This document shows positions 50,119 to 59,235 of a DNA stretch of 64,000 nucleotides, piece by piece. The number at the start of each line of letters is the position of its first letter. Position 1 is the first letter of the stretch. The DNA is taken from positions 1 through 64,000 of the forward strand of contig NZ_JACKVK010000002.1 in assembly GCF_025823185.1 (NCBI RefSeq). Direction: 5' to 3'. Both the position numbers and the translations under genes were made by a program. Below the pieces are notes generated by a model that was given only the letters and a program-made list of their open reading frames with translations, ran no database searches and was not told where the DNA came from. The DNA is from Mycobacterium yunnanensis. GTDB taxonomy: Bacteria; Actinomycetota; Actinomycetes; Mycobacteriales; Mycobacteriaceae.

Positions 50119-50921
50119 GGGTGTGCGGCCCCGGCGAGCGGAAGCACCGTCGTCGACAGGTCGCGCAGCGACACGGCGATCACCGATTCCGGTGGCAGCG
50201 CGTCCCATTCGAGGTCGCCGAACCCGGTGGACCCGACGACCACCACGCCAGGAGTCGGCCGGGCGATGCGCAGCGCGAAGTAGTCCTCGAGGTGCTCGGC
50301 CGGCAGATCGGTGGCGCTGATCTCCTCGACGTCCTCGTCCAACAGGCGGCTGTGGGCGTGCGCGTGGACGACGACCAGCTGCTCCTCGCCGAGCAGCAGC
50401 GCGTTGAGGCTGGCGTCGGGGTGGCCCTGCCTCAGCTGGGCGACCGCCCGCCGTACCGCCTCGGGCAGGCTCGGCGCCGCGGCCCGGTGTCGGCGGATCA
50501 GTGCGAAGTAGCGCTCGCTGTCGGTGGTGCCACGGACGGTCGACGCCGTCGCGGGGTCGAGGAGGTCGTCGAGCGCGTCGACCGGCTTGATGGACCCGTT
50601 GTGGGCCATCGCGAGCCCGTCGGCGAGGAAGGGATGGGAGTTGCGCGGTTCCACGGCCAGTCCGTTGGTGGCCCAGCGCAAGTGGACCAGCGACGCGGTG
50701 GGGGTGAGGTCGTGGGTGGCCGCCGCGAACTCTCGATCACCGAGCGCGGTCCCGGCGGACACCGTGACCCACGGGGTGTCGCCGGGACGGTCGACGCCGG
50801 CGACGCCCCAGCCGTCGCCGTGGATCTTGGTCAGCGCGACGAAGTCGGTGAGCACCGCATCGCCGACCGCGGCCGCGATGGACACCGGCGCCAGCGAGGC
50901 GACACCCAAGAGCCGACACAT
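50115..50921 (-). CDS. Class II glutamine amidotransferase, EgtC-like
   Basis: The 268-residue Ntn hydrolase becomes active with Cys2 as nucleophile (MCRLLG) and has HGDGWGVAG, LVHLRWATNG, NSHPF and MAHNGSI, the glutaminase pocket. There is no attached synthetase domain, as in EgtC, which removes a gamma-glutamyl group from an ergothioneine intermediate. No other ergothioneine genes are here; next to a gamma-glutamyl ligase-like operon it may release gamma-glutamyl conjugates (inference). Confidence 0.85.
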   Translation of the reverse strand: MCRLLGVASLAPVSIAAAVGDAVLTDFVALTKIHGDGWGVAGVDRPGDTPWVTVSAGTALGDREFAAATHDLTPTASLVHLRWATNGLAVEPRNSHPFLADGLAMAHNGSIKPVDALDDLLDPATASTVRGTTDSERYFALIRRHRAAAPSLPEAVRRAVAQLRQGHPDASLNALLLGEEQLVVVHAHAHSRLLDEDVEEISATDLPAEHLEDYFALRIARPTPGVVVVGSTGFGDLEWDALPPESVIAVSLRDLSTTVLPLAGAAHP

Positions 50922-51049
50922 GAAGGCATCCTCCGTTCCATAATTTTACGAATCAACCATAAACCGACGAATTTAAAGAATCTGAAACATTCATGACATA
51001 GGTTCCTCGGAGACTCACAGCGCATGCAGGACCGACGGGAGACGTGCCA
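50922..51049. promoter_or_regulatory. AT-rich divergent promoter region of the gamma-glutamyl operons
   Basis: This 128-base gap is much richer in A+T than its surroundings. It contains two direct ACGAAT repeats (50948-50953, 50967-50972) and GAAT-N7-ATTC (50978-50992). These are plausible RpiR sites. GGGAG at 51037-51041 is correctly spaced for the GTG at 51050. Confidence 0.5.
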
Positions 51050-52375
51050 GTGCCAGTGTCGATCGACGACCGCATCGACGAGTTGCGCGCCAAGGGCGTG
51101 GAACTGATCGCCGGCTCGGTGACCGACCCGGCCGGTGTCACCAGGGCCAAGTACGTCCCGCTGCGCCGACTCGGGGACTTCCAGCGCTCCGGGATGGGCG
51201 TCTCGCCGTCCTGGAGCGTCTTCTGCGTCGACACCGGCATCGCGTTCACCCCGACCATCGGCGTCGCCGGTGACCTGCGCATCCGCCTCGACCCCGACAG
51301 CGTTCGCATCGTCGACGACGGGATCGCCTGGGCGCCAGGCGACCTGACCGACCAAGCTGGGGACCCCGCACCGCTGTGCCCGCGAAGCGTGCTGCGGCAC
51401 GCCGAGCGCGCGGCCGACGAGCACGGCCTCACCGCGCTCGTCGGCGCCGAACTCGAGTGCACGATGATCGCGCCCGACGGCTCACCGGCCTCCACCGACC
51501 CCTGGTCGCCGTACGGCATTCGGACGTCCCTGGAGCACTCCGCGTTCCTGGTCGACCTCGCCGCCACCGCCGAGCGCGCCGGCCTGAGCATCGAACAGAT
51601 CCACACCGAATACGGCCACGACCAGCTCGAGGTGTCCCTGGCGCCCACCACGCCGGTCGCCGCCGCCGACGCCGTCATCCTGACCCGCATCGTCCTCGGA
51701 CGGGCGGCCGCACGGCACGGCCTCCGAATCTCCTTCGCCCCGGTGCCGTTCGTGGGCGCCGCGGGCAACGGCGCCCACCTACACCTCTCCCTGGCCGACG
51801 CCGACGGGCCGCTGTTCTCCGGCGGCGAGGGCCCGCACGGCATCCGGCAGGCTGGCGGCTCCGCGATCGCGGGCGTCGTGGACGCGTTACCCGATCTCAT
51901 CGGCGTGTACGCCGGTTCGGCACTGTCGGCGCTGCGGCTCAAGCCGGGTAACTGGGCCGGCGCCGTGGCGTGCTGGGGACTGGAGAACCGCGAGGCCGCA
52001 GTGCGTTTCGTCGCCGCCACCGCGGGCAGTCCGCACGGCGCCAACGCCGAACTCAAGCTGATCGATCCGAGTGCCAACCCCTACCTGGCCGCCGCGGCGT
52101 TGCTGGGCAGCGCGCTGCGCGGGGTCGAGCTCGAGCTCGAGTTGCCGCCCGAGGTGCCCGAGAACCCGGCCGAGTCGGCCGCTGCGCCGCCACCGCTGGC
52201 CACCGACCAACGTTCCGCGGTCGACGCTCTCGAGCGATCGGCCGTCGCCGCGGAGCTGCTCACCGCCGAGATGGTCGAAGCCCTGGTGGCGGTGCGCCGA
52301 CACGAAATTCAGACCTTCGGCGACAGCCCACCCGCCGAGACCACCCAGGCGCTGCGCCTGGCGTGGAGCTGTTGA
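51050..52375 (+). CDS. Glutamine synthetase family gamma-glutamyl-amine ligase
   Basis: The 441-residue protein has the glutamine synthetase catalytic core: GAELECTMI, IHTEYGHDQLEVSLAPT, GNGAHLHLSLAD, and NPYLAAAALLGSALRG near the end. The subfamily is the PuuA/FluG/GlnA3-like group, which joins glutamate to an amine or amino acid rather than to ammonia. The operon content (permease, aminotransferase, amidohydrolase, decarboxylase) supports a catabolic ligase. The start is GTG 51050, chosen by ribosome-site spacing; 51044 is possible. Confidence 0.87.
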   Translation: MPVSIDDRIDELRAKGVELIAGSVTDPAGVTRAKYVPLRRLGDFQRSGMGVSPSWSVFCVDTGIAFTPTIGVAGDLRIRLDPDSVRIVDDGIAWAPGDLTDQAGDPAPLCPRSVLRHAERAADEHGLTALVGAELECTMIAPDGSPASTDPWSPYGIRTSLEHSAFLVDLAATAERAGLSIEQIHTEYGHDQLEVSLAPTTPVAAADAVILTRIVLGRAAARHGLRISFAPVPFVGAAGNGAHLHLSLADADGPLFSGGEGPHGIRQAGGSAIAGVVDALPDLIGVYAGSALSALRLKPGNWAGAVACWGLENREAAVRFVAATAGSPHGANAELKLIDPSANPYLAAAALLGSALRGVELELELPPEVPENPAESAAAPPPLATDQRSAVDALERSAVAAELLTAEMVEALVAVRRHEIQTFGDSPPAETTQALRLAWSC

Positions 52376-52392
52376 ACCCCGAGGAGAGATCG

Positions 52393-53880
52393 ATGAGCAC
52401 CAACACGTCACCGGCCAGCCCGTCGGAGGAGGCGGGCCAGCTACCGCACCGTCGCCTCCCCTTCTGGGTGGCACTGGCCATGTCCGTGGCCCTCGTCGGA
52501 CCGACGCTGGCCATGTCCGGCAACGGGCAGGGCCTCATCGCCACGGTCGGCAAGGCCATCCCGCTGGTCTTCGTCATCGGACTCGTCGGGGTGTCCCTCG
52601 TCGGCTACAGCTTCGTGCGGCTCACCCGGCACCTCAATCACGCCGGCTCGGCCTACGGACTGGTCGGCGGGACCATCGGGCCGCGGGCCGGCTTCTTCTC
52701 CGGCTTCGCCATGCTCGGTGCCTACGCCGGATTCGCCATCGGCACACTGGCGTTGACCGCGGCGTTCGTCAACGCGTTCGTGGCCAAGCTGCAGCCCAAC
52801 ACCGACACCCCCTACCAGCTGCCGTGGCTGGCGGTCGTCGTGGTCGGCGCGGTGATCTCGTTCCTCCTCTCCGGTCGCGACGTCCGGCTACTCGGCAAGA
52901 TCTTGCTCGGCATCGAGGGCGTCGGCATCGTGGCGATGATCGTGCTCGTCGTGGTCATCTTCGCCCGCGGCGGTGCCCCGACGACCGGAATCGACTTCAG
53001 CGCCTTCACCTTCGAGGGAGTGTCCAGCTCCGCAGTGATCAGCGGCGTGGTCGCGGCGTTCCTGTCCTGGGCCGGTTTCGAGGCGTGCGCGTCGATGGGC
53101 GAGGAGACCGACGACCCCGGCCGCAACATCCCCCGTGCCCTGGCCGGCACGCTGATCCTGACCGGCGTGCTGTTCGTCGTGGTGATGTTCGCGCAGGTGG
53201 TCGGCTTCGGAACCGACGCCGCGGGCCTGGAGGCGTTCGGCAGCTCCGGGAACACGTTGGGCGACTTGGGCAACACCTACATCGGGCAGTGGTTCAGCCT
53301 GCTGATCATCTTCACCGCAATCGTGTCGGCGTTCGGCTGCCACTTGGCGTGCTCGGCGACGTCGGGCCGCATGCTCTACGCGTTCGGCCGCGACGGCTTC
53401 GGCCCGAAGGCACTGGCGCAGATCCACGAGGGCACCGGCGGTCCCCGCTTCGCGACCTGGCTGGTGGTCGGTGTGGCGCTGGTCGTCGACCTGCTCTGCG
53501 GCGCCTTCCGGTGGCCGGACATGGGCACCGGCAACCCCGCGATCGACACGTACTTCCTGTTCGCCGTCGCCGGATCGGTCTGCCTGATGGTCTGCTACCT
53601 GCTGGTCGAACTCGCCGCCGCATGGTTCGTCGGCGCCCCCAAGTTCGTCCGCGTGCACGGTGGTGGCGGCAAGGTGCTCGGCCTGACGCTGCCGATCCTG
53701 GGCGCCGTGGTGATCGCCGTGGTGCTGTGGTTCAACGTGAAGGACGCGACGGAGTGGGGTGCGGCACCCCTGCTCGGGTTGTATTGGTGTGCAATCGGTC
53801 TGGTGATCGCACTCGCGGCCTCGGGTATCGCCAAGCGCGTCGGCGCGTCGCTCACCGCCGAGCTGTCCGCGACGGAATGA
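52393..53880 (+). CDS. APC family amino acid/amine permease
   Basis: The 495-residue secondary transporter has about 12-14 helices and the APC start ALAMSVALVGPTLAMSGNGQG; GYSFVRLTRHLNHAGSAYG and the region SWAGFEACASMGEETDDPGRNIPRA are characteristic. It would import the amine or amino acid used by the operon. The start ATG follows the synthetase stop by 17 bases with GAGGAGA before it. Its stop overlaps the next start (ATGA). Confidence 0.9.
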   Translation: MSTNTSPASPSEEAGQLPHRRLPFWVALAMSVALVGPTLAMSGNGQGLIATVGKAIPLVFVIGLVGVSLVGYSFVRLTRHLNHAGSAYGLVGGTIGPRAGFFSGFAMLGAYAGFAIGTLALTAAFVNAFVAKLQPNTDTPYQLPWLAVVVVGAVISFLLSGRDVRLLGKILLGIEGVGIVAMIVLVVVIFARGGAPTTGIDFSAFTFEGVSSSAVISGVVAAFLSWAGFEACASMGEETDDPGRNIPRALAGTLILTGVLFVVVMFAQVVGFGTDAAGLEAFGSSGNTLGDLGNTYIGQWFSLLIIFTAIVSAFGCHLACSATSGRMLYAFGRDGFGPKALAQIHEGTGGPRFATWLVVGVALVVDLLCGAFRWPDMGTGNPAIDTYFLFAVAGSVCLMVCYLLVELAAAWFVGAPKFVRVHGGGGKVLGLTLPILGAVVIAVVLWFNVKDATEWGAAPLLGLYWCAIGLVIALAASGIAKRVGASLTAELSATE

Positions 53881-55184
53881 GCACCCTCTACGCCCGCGAC
53901 GAGGCCGCTGTCGCCGGCATCGAGAAGCTTCGGTTCTTCCCGCTGGAGGTGGTGTCGGGGCACGGCTCGACGCTGGTGACCCCCGACGGGCGCGAGTTGT
54001 TGGACCTGTCGGCCACCTGGACGGCCAGCGGGCTCGGACATGGGCACCCCGCGATCGTCGAGGCGGTCACCCGGGCGGTACGCACCGCGCCGGGGTCCGG
54101 TGGGCTGTCCGCGGTGCACCCCGACTCCGTGGGGCTGGCCGAAGATCTGCTGGCGGTGGTGCCGGGCACCGGCGAACGACGGGTCTACCTGGGACACGCC
54201 GGTTCCGATGCCAACGACGTCGCGCTGCGCGCGTGCCGGCACGCGACCGGCAAGCGCACCGTCATCGCCTTCGAGCACAGTTACCACGGTGGCGTCGGCA
54301 TCGCGATGGGCGTCTCCGGTGTGCACGTGGACGCCGGCGCGCCCGCCGACCCGGATGCGGTGTTCCTGCCGTACCCCAACCCCTTTCGACCGGGGCCGGA
54401 CGGGATCACCGCCGACGTCGACGCCTGCCTCACGCTGGCCGAAGGGCACCTGAGCGGTGGGTCGATCGCCTGTCTGATCGTCGAGCCGATCCTGTCCGAC
54501 GGCGGACTGGTCGTGCCGCCCGACGGCTTCCTGGCCCAATTGCACGAACTGTGCCGGCGGCACGGTGTGCCGTTGATCTGCGACGAGGTGAAGATGGGCC
54601 TCGGCAGGCCCGGCACCCTGCACGCATTCACCCACGACGGCGTCGAGCCCGACATCGTCACGTTTGGCAAGGTTCTCGGTGGCGGACTGCCCCTGTCGGC
54701 GGCCGTCGGGCCCGCCGAGATCCTCGACAACCCGCCGGCCGCAGCACTTCTCACGACCGCGGGCAACCCCGTGTGCACCGCGGCGGGACGTGCGGTGCTG
54801 GCCACCATCGTCGGCGACGACTTGCCCGCGAGGGCGGCCACCGTCGGTGGACTGCTCGCCGACGGGCTGCGGGCGCTCTCCGGCTCACCCGGTGCCGACC
54901 GCATCGGTGACGTCCGCGGGCGAGGGCTGGCGATCGGTCTGGAACTCGTCGACCCGTCGTCGGGAGAGCGTGACCCCCGGCTGGCCGCACAGGTGGTCTA
55001 CCGTGCGTGGGAGTTGGGAGCGGTCGTCTACTACGTTGGCGGCAACGTCCTGGAGATCACGCCGCCGCTGGTGCTCACCGAGGCCGAGGCGGCTCGAGCG
55101 GTCGAGATCCTTGGCGAGGCCGTCGCCGACGCGGCCGCAGGACGCGTGAACGCCGAGGAGGTGGCTCGATATGCAGGCTGGTGA
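53877..55184 (+). CDS. Class III aminotransferase
   Basis: The 435-residue PLP enzyme has LLDLSATWTASGLGHGHP, VYLGHAGSDANDVALRACR, SYHGG, LICDEVKMGLGRPGTLH, Lys265 (VTFGKVLGGGLP) and TTAGNPVCTAAGRAVL. It belongs to the omega-aminotransferase family (4-aminobutyrate/diamine type). In the operon it would transaminate the free or glutamylated amine to an aldehyde. No aldehyde dehydrogenase is in the operon. Confidence 0.9.
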   Translation: MSTLYARDEAAVAGIEKLRFFPLEVVSGHGSTLVTPDGRELLDLSATWTASGLGHGHPAIVEAVTRAVRTAPGSGGLSAVHPDSVGLAEDLLAVVPGTGERRVYLGHAGSDANDVALRACRHATGKRTVIAFEHSYHGGVGIAMGVSGVHVDAGAPADPDAVFLPYPNPFRPGPDGITADVDACLTLAEGHLSGGSIACLIVEPILSDGGLVVPPDGFLAQLHELCRRHGVPLICDEVKMGLGRPGTLHAFTHDGVEPDIVTFGKVLGGGLPLSAAVGPAEILDNPPAAALLTTAGNPVCTAAGRAVLATIVGDDLPARAATVGGLLADGLRALSGSPGADRIGDVRGRGLAIGLELVDPSSGERDPRLAAQVVYRAWELGAVVYYVGGNVLEITPPLVLTEAEAARAVEILGEAVADAAAGRVNAEEVARYAGW

Positions 55185-56346
55185 ACTGCCCGACGTCTTC
55201 AGCGGAGTCCGGGGCGACGTTCCCGAACCACTGGCGGCCCACCTGCAGACCGTCGAGCTGGTCGACCACCACGTGCACGGCACGTTCAGTCAACCCGTCG
55301 ACCGCGCCGACTTCGAAGCCGCGATCAACGAAGGGTCCACCGACCCCGTCCCCAGCTTCATGACCCAATTCGACTCGCCGCTGGGCCTTTCCATCCGCCG
55401 CTGGTGCGCGCCGCTGCTGGGTCTCGAGGCGCTGGCGAGTGCCGAGGACTACTGGGCCCGGCGTAGCGAGTTCACACCGGACGACCTGTCGCGCATCATG
55501 CTGCCCGCCGCACGCGTGCGCCGGTGGGTCGTCGACACCGGGTTCAAGGGCGACCTCATCACCACCCCGGACCAACTCACCGATCTCAGCGGCGTGCGGT
55601 CCTCGGAGATCCTGCGGTTGGAGCGACTGACCGAGGACCTGCTCGAGGGGGGCACCTCGGCCGAGGACTTCCCCGACGCCTTCCGGGCCGCCCTGCGGCG
55701 CGCCGTCGAGGACCCAGACGTGGTCGGCACCAAGACCATCGCGGCGTACCGCGTCGGTTTCGACGTCGACTGGACGCGCCCGTCGGACGCCGACGTCGTC
55801 GCTCACGTCACGGAGTTCATGGCCGGCGCCCGTCCGCTGCGCGTGGCCGACGCCTTGCTCATCGCGTTCGGCGTGCACGAGGCGGCGGAACACGGATTGC
55901 CGATCCAGGTGCACGTCGGCTTCGGCGATCGTGACATGGATCTGCACCGCAGCGACCCGATGCTGCTGCTGCCGCTGCTGCGGACCATGACGCCGGTCCC
56001 GGTGATGTTGTTGCACTGCTACCCCTTTCAGCGTCAGGCCGGCTACTTGGCGCAGGCCTTCGACCACGTCAACTTCGACGTCGGGCTGGCGGTGAACTAC
56101 CTCGGCGTGCGGTCGACGGGTCTGGTCGCCGAGGCGATGGAGACGGCGCCGTTCGCCAAGCAGCTGTACTCGTCGGACGCCTTCGGTCCGCCGGAGCTGC
56201 ACGTGCTGGGGTCGGTGCTGTGGCGCCGGGCCATGGGTGTGGTGCTCGGTGAGTGGGTTCAGGCCGGCGACTGCACCGATGACGATGCGATCCGCATCGT
56301 GGACATGATCGGGGTGACGAACGCCGAGCGGGTCTACGGGTCGTGA
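55171..56346 (+). CDS. Amidohydrolase, FluG N-terminal-like
   Basis: The 391-residue TIM-barrel amidohydrolase has the metal motif VDHHVHGTF at about residue 30, VHVGFGD, LHCYPFQRQAGYLA, VNFDVGLAVNY and YSSDAFGPPELH with a catalytic Asp. In eukaryotic FluG the same type of domain is fused to a glutamine synthetase-like domain; here the two are separate genes of one operon. It may hydrolyse a gamma-glutamyl amide. The start overlaps the aminotransferase by 14 bases. Confidence 0.85.
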   Translation: MQAGELPDVFSGVRGDVPEPLAAHLQTVELVDHHVHGTFSQPVDRADFEAAINEGSTDPVPSFMTQFDSPLGLSIRRWCAPLLGLEALASAEDYWARRSEFTPDDLSRIMLPAARVRRWVVDTGFKGDLITTPDQLTDLSGVRSSEILRLERLTEDLLEGGTSAEDFPDAFRAALRRAVEDPDVVGTKTIAAYRVGFDVDWTRPSDADVVAHVTEFMAGARPLRVADALLIAFGVHEAAEHGLPIQVHVGFGDRDMDLHRSDPMLLLPLLRTMTPVPVMLLHCYPFQRQAGYLAQAFDHVNFDVGLAVNYLGVRSTGLVAEAMETAPFAKQLYSSDAFGPPELHVLGSVLWRRAMGVVLGEWVQAGDCTDDDAIRIVDMIGVTNAERVYGS

Positions 56347-57800
56347 CCAGGGTCGAAAATCACCGCGCCGCACCGCTGTTCGACTCGTTGAGGCGGTTCG
56401 TCGAACGCGACCAGGCGCCGTTCTACAGTCCCGGCCACAAGGGTGGCCGCACCCTGGACCCGTGGTTTCGCGCGCATCTGGCCGACGTCGACCTGAACAA
56501 CCTGCCCGACACCGACACCCTGCACTGCCCCGAGGGGCCGATCGCGGAGGCGGAGGCGTTGATCGCCGACGCCTGGGGTGTCGGGCAGAGCTTCATCCTG
56601 GTGCAGGGGTCGACGAGCGGAAACGTCGCGATGGCGCTCTCGGCGTTGGCTCCTGGCGAGCCGGTGCTGGTGGCCCGCAACGCGCACAAGTCGGTGCTCG
56701 CCGGGCTGGTGCAGGTCGGGGCCCGGCCGGTGTGGCTGGAGCCGCGCTGGGACGAGACCTTCGGCGTCGCCCACGGTCTGGACGTCGCCGTCGTCGAGCG
56801 GGCCTTCGCCGAGAACGCGGCGGCCGCGCTCTGGGTGCTGCACCCGACGTATTACGGGACCACAGGGGACGTCGCCGCGCTCGCCGACCTGTGCCGCCGC
56901 CATGACGCCACCCTGCTCGTCGACGGAGCCCATTCACCGCACTTCGCCTTCCACCCCGACTTGCCAATCCCCGGTGAGCGATTCGGCGCGGGGACCGTGC
57001 AATCGGTGCACAAGATCATCTCCGGACTCAGCCAGGCCGCGGTGCTGCACGTCGACCCGGCCCGGCTGGATCCGGCCGCGGTCCGGCGGGCGCTTCAGCT
57101 GATCCAGACCACCAGCCCGCACTTCGCGATCATGGCCTCGGTCGACCTGGCCCGTCGCCAGATGGTGCAGGACGGCCGCGACCTGCTCGACCAGACCCTG
57201 GACCGCGCCCGCCGCACCGCGCAGCGGCTGGCGGCGATCCCGGGGCTGACGGTGCTGCGACCGGAGCACCTCGCGGGTCCCGGCACCGGGCTGAACCAGC
57301 TCGACGAGACCAAACTGCTCGTCGGGACGGCGGGCCTGGCCACCGACGCCCGCGACGTGGTCGCGCGACTCAACGCCGTCCACGGCGTCCAGCCCGAGCT
57401 GGCCGGCACCGGCCACGTCCTCTGCATCACCACCATCGGCACCACCGAGGCTGACGTGGACCGCCTGGTCGACGGTTTCACCGAGGTCGCGCAGCACGCC
57501 GGCAGGCAGCCGGCGGGCTCGCGTGCCGCACTGGTGGCCGACCTGCTGGCCCTTCGGCCGCAGATGGTGCTGACCCCGCGTGAGGCGTACTTCGCCGGGC
57601 AGGAGACGGTCCGGCTGACTGACGCAGCGGGGCGGGTCAGCGCCGAGGCGATCACGCCGTACCCGCCCGGCATCCCGCTGGTGATGCCTGGCGAGCGGCT
57701 CGACGCCGACGTCCTGGGTCTGCTGAGCGCGCTCCGCGAGGCGGGCAACCCGATCAGCGCGTCGGACCCGACGCTGGGGTTCGTCACCGTCGTGCGCTGA
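56343..57800 (+). CDS. Orn/Lys/Arg-type PLP decarboxylase
   Basis: The 485-residue fold-I decarboxylase has FYSPGHKGGRTLDP, LVQGSTSGNVAMALSA, HPTYYGTTGD, LLVDGAHSPHFAFHPDLP, Lys224 (SVHKIISGLSQ) and the C-terminal domain motif PYPPGIPLVMPGE. It removes CO2 from a basic amino acid to give a diamine such as cadaverine, putrescine or agmatine, which could feed the ligase of this operon. It is shorter than enterobacterial inducible forms because it lacks the N-terminal wing domain. It overlaps the amidohydrolase by GTGA. Confidence 0.9.
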   Translation: MTRVENHRAAPLFDSLRRFVERDQAPFYSPGHKGGRTLDPWFRAHLADVDLNNLPDTDTLHCPEGPIAEAEALIADAWGVGQSFILVQGSTSGNVAMALSALAPGEPVLVARNAHKSVLAGLVQVGARPVWLEPRWDETFGVAHGLDVAVVERAFAENAAAALWVLHPTYYGTTGDVAALADLCRRHDATLLVDGAHSPHFAFHPDLPIPGERFGAGTVQSVHKIISGLSQAAVLHVDPARLDPAAVRRALQLIQTTSPHFAIMASVDLARRQMVQDGRDLLDQTLDRARRTAQRLAAIPGLTVLRPEHLAGPGTGLNQLDETKLLVGTAGLATDARDVVARLNAVHGVQPELAGTGHVLCITTIGTTEADVDRLVDGFTEVAQHAGRQPAGSRAALVADLLALRPQMVLTPREAYFAGQETVRLTDAAGRVSAEAITPYPPGIPLVMPGERLDADVLGLLSALREAGNPISASDPTLGFVTVVR

Positions 57801-57815
57801 CCCCCTTCCACCCAC

Positions 57816-57904
57816 CTCCCGCGAGCAGTCGGAAACCTGCGTGAATTACCGGCGTGTCGTGCACCTTTGCGACACCTCGCCAGAGGGGTGGGGGGCCGCG
57901 GGAG
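57816..57904. repeat. Inverted repeat in the gap after the decarboxylase operon
   Basis: CTCCCGCG (57816-57823) and CGCGGGAG (57897-57904) are complementary across most of the 118-base gap before the NTF2-like gene. The gap also holds CGTGTCGTG and CGACAC elements that can pair internally. It may be the terminator or a REP-like element; no gene is seen. Confidence 0.4.
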
Positions 57905-57918
57905 ACTAGGCTGCGGGG

Positions 57919-58383
57919 ATGCCGAACTCCGATGAGCTCTCCGCGGCGGCGATGCAGGCGGCCGTCGACGTGATCGCGGCGTTTGGATCACACGACACCG
58001 CACGCTATTTCGCTGGCTTCGCGCCCGAGGCGACGTTCCTGTTCCACGCCGAGCCCGCGCTGCTGCCCTCGCGGGCGGCCTACGAGGAGCTGTGGGCGCA
58101 GTGGGAGCGCGAGGGGTTCCGCGTCCTGTCGTGCCGGTCGGTAAACCCGCGGCTGGATCTGGTGACCGACGACGTCGCGGTGTTCACCCATTGGGTGCGC
58201 ACCCGGCTGGCCGGGGTCGACGAGGAGCAGCGCGAACGCGAGACCATCGTCCTGCGGCGTGGCGCCGACGGGCGTTGGCTTGGCGTCCACGAGCACCTGT
58301 CGCTGGATTCAGCGACGGACGTCGACGCCCTCGTCGACGAGGATGGTGCGGATCGCGTCGATCTCGGCGTCCACCAGCGGTAG
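57919..58383 (+). CDS. NTF2-like (SnoaL/DUF4440-type) protein
   Basis: The 154-residue product has the cone-shaped NTF2-like pattern: AVDVIAAFGSHDTARYFAGFAPEATFLFH, then VFTHWVRTR and WLGVHEHLS at the end of the fold. Such proteins are small ligand-binding or isomerase-like modules; the function is unknown. The last 25 or so residues lie antisense to the end of the convergent DapA-like gene (75-base overlap) and look unlike the family. Confidence 0.78.
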   Translation: MPNSDELSAAAMQAAVDVIAAFGSHDTARYFAGFAPEATFLFHAEPALLPSRAAYEELWAQWEREGFRVLSCRSVNPRLDLVTDDVAVFTHWVRTRLAGVDEEQRERETIVLRRGADGRWLGVHEHLSLDSATDVDALVDEDGADRVDLGVHQR

Positions 58384-59235
58384 CAGCGGATCCGCGCAGC
58401 GCGGGGTCGTGATCACACCCCGGAGATACTGCGCCGCCTTGAAGGCACCCAATGCTCCTGCGGTGAAGCCGATTCGGGTCCGGTCGGCCACGTCGACGAT
58501 GGCGAACACCCGCAGCAGCCGCTCCTGCTCGGTTGCCGCCGCGGCCCAGTCGCCCTCCGCCGCCGCACGTCCCAGCCGCACGTAGCCGTCGGGGTCGACG
58601 TTGCCCAGCCCCGGCACCTGGCCGTCCGCCCCGAGGCGCAGGGCCAGGTCGGTCACGGTCTCCGAGCCGGTGAACACCCGGAACCCGGTTCCGCCGGTGG
58701 CGGCGAGGATGCGGCGGAACGACGTCAGATCACCGCTCGAATCCTTGAGTCCCGCAATCGTTCCCGCTGAGGCGAGGCGCGCGACGGCGTCGACGGGCAG
58801 GTGGGTGTGCGTCGCACTGGGAATGTCGTAGGCGACCACGGGCACGTCGACGGCCGCGGCAACCAGCTCGAAGTGACGGACCACCTCGTCGGGATGCGGT
58901 GCGACGTAGAAGGGGCCGGTCGACACGACCGCGGACGCACCACGCTTGGCCGCCTCCCGAGCGTGGTCGATCACGCGGGCCGTCCCGGTGTCCAACGCGC
59001 CCGCCAAGACTGGCACCTGTCCCGCCGCGGCGGCGACGGCGACCTCGACGGCCCGGTACCGCTGATCGTCGGACAACAGGGCGGCCTCACCGGACGAACC
59101 GCCGACGAACAGCCCGTCGACGCCCGCGGTGATCAGGAACCCGCACAGCCGCTCCAGTGAGTCGGCGTCGACGTCGCCGGCCGGGGTCAGCGGCGTGGTG
59201 AGCGGCGGCACCAGGCCGTGCAGTGGCGCGGTCAT
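58309..59235 (-). CDS. Dihydrodipicolinate synthase family aldolase/lyase (DapA/NanA type)
   Basis: The 308-residue class I aldolase has the carboxylate-binding GLFVGGSSGEAALL, Tyr136 (VVAYDIPSATH) and the Schiff-base Lys164 (IAGLKDSSGD). The family includes N-acetylneuraminate lyase, dehydro-deoxy sugar acid aldolases and DapA. Its ATGA overlap with a NanT-like transporter favours a sugar-acid or sialic acid lyase over lysine synthesis, but no residue here proves sialic acid specificity. Confidence 0.86.
   Translation of the reverse strand: MTAPLHGLVPPLTTPLTPAGDVDADSLERLCGFLITAGVDGLFVGGSSGEAALLSDDQRYRAVEVAVAAAAGQVPVLAGALDTGTARVIDHAREAAKRGASAVVSTGPFYVAPHPDEVVRHFELVAAAVDVPVVAYDIPSATHTHLPVDAVARLASAGTIAGLKDSSGDLTSFRRILAATGGTGFRVFTGSETVTDLALRLGADGQVPGLGNVDPDGYVRLGRAAAEGDWAAAATEQERLLRVFAIVDVADRTRIGFTAGALGAFKAAQYLRGVITTPRCADPLLPLVDAEIDAIRTILVDEGVDVRR

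Noticed and set aside
50115..50921. Ergothioneine biosynthesis gene egtC
   Set aside because: It is similar in type, but no egtA, egtB, egtD or egtE is nearby; the context is a gamma-glutamyl/amine cluster.
57801..57918. Small RNA or riboswitch in the gap after the decarboxylase
   Set aside because: Some pairing is possible, but no recognisable riboswitch core or promoter/terminator pair was found.
58309..59235. Lysine-pathway dapA
   Set aside because: It is co-translated with a NanT-like transporter and under a GntR gene, not with lysine genes; the wider aldolase family is safer.
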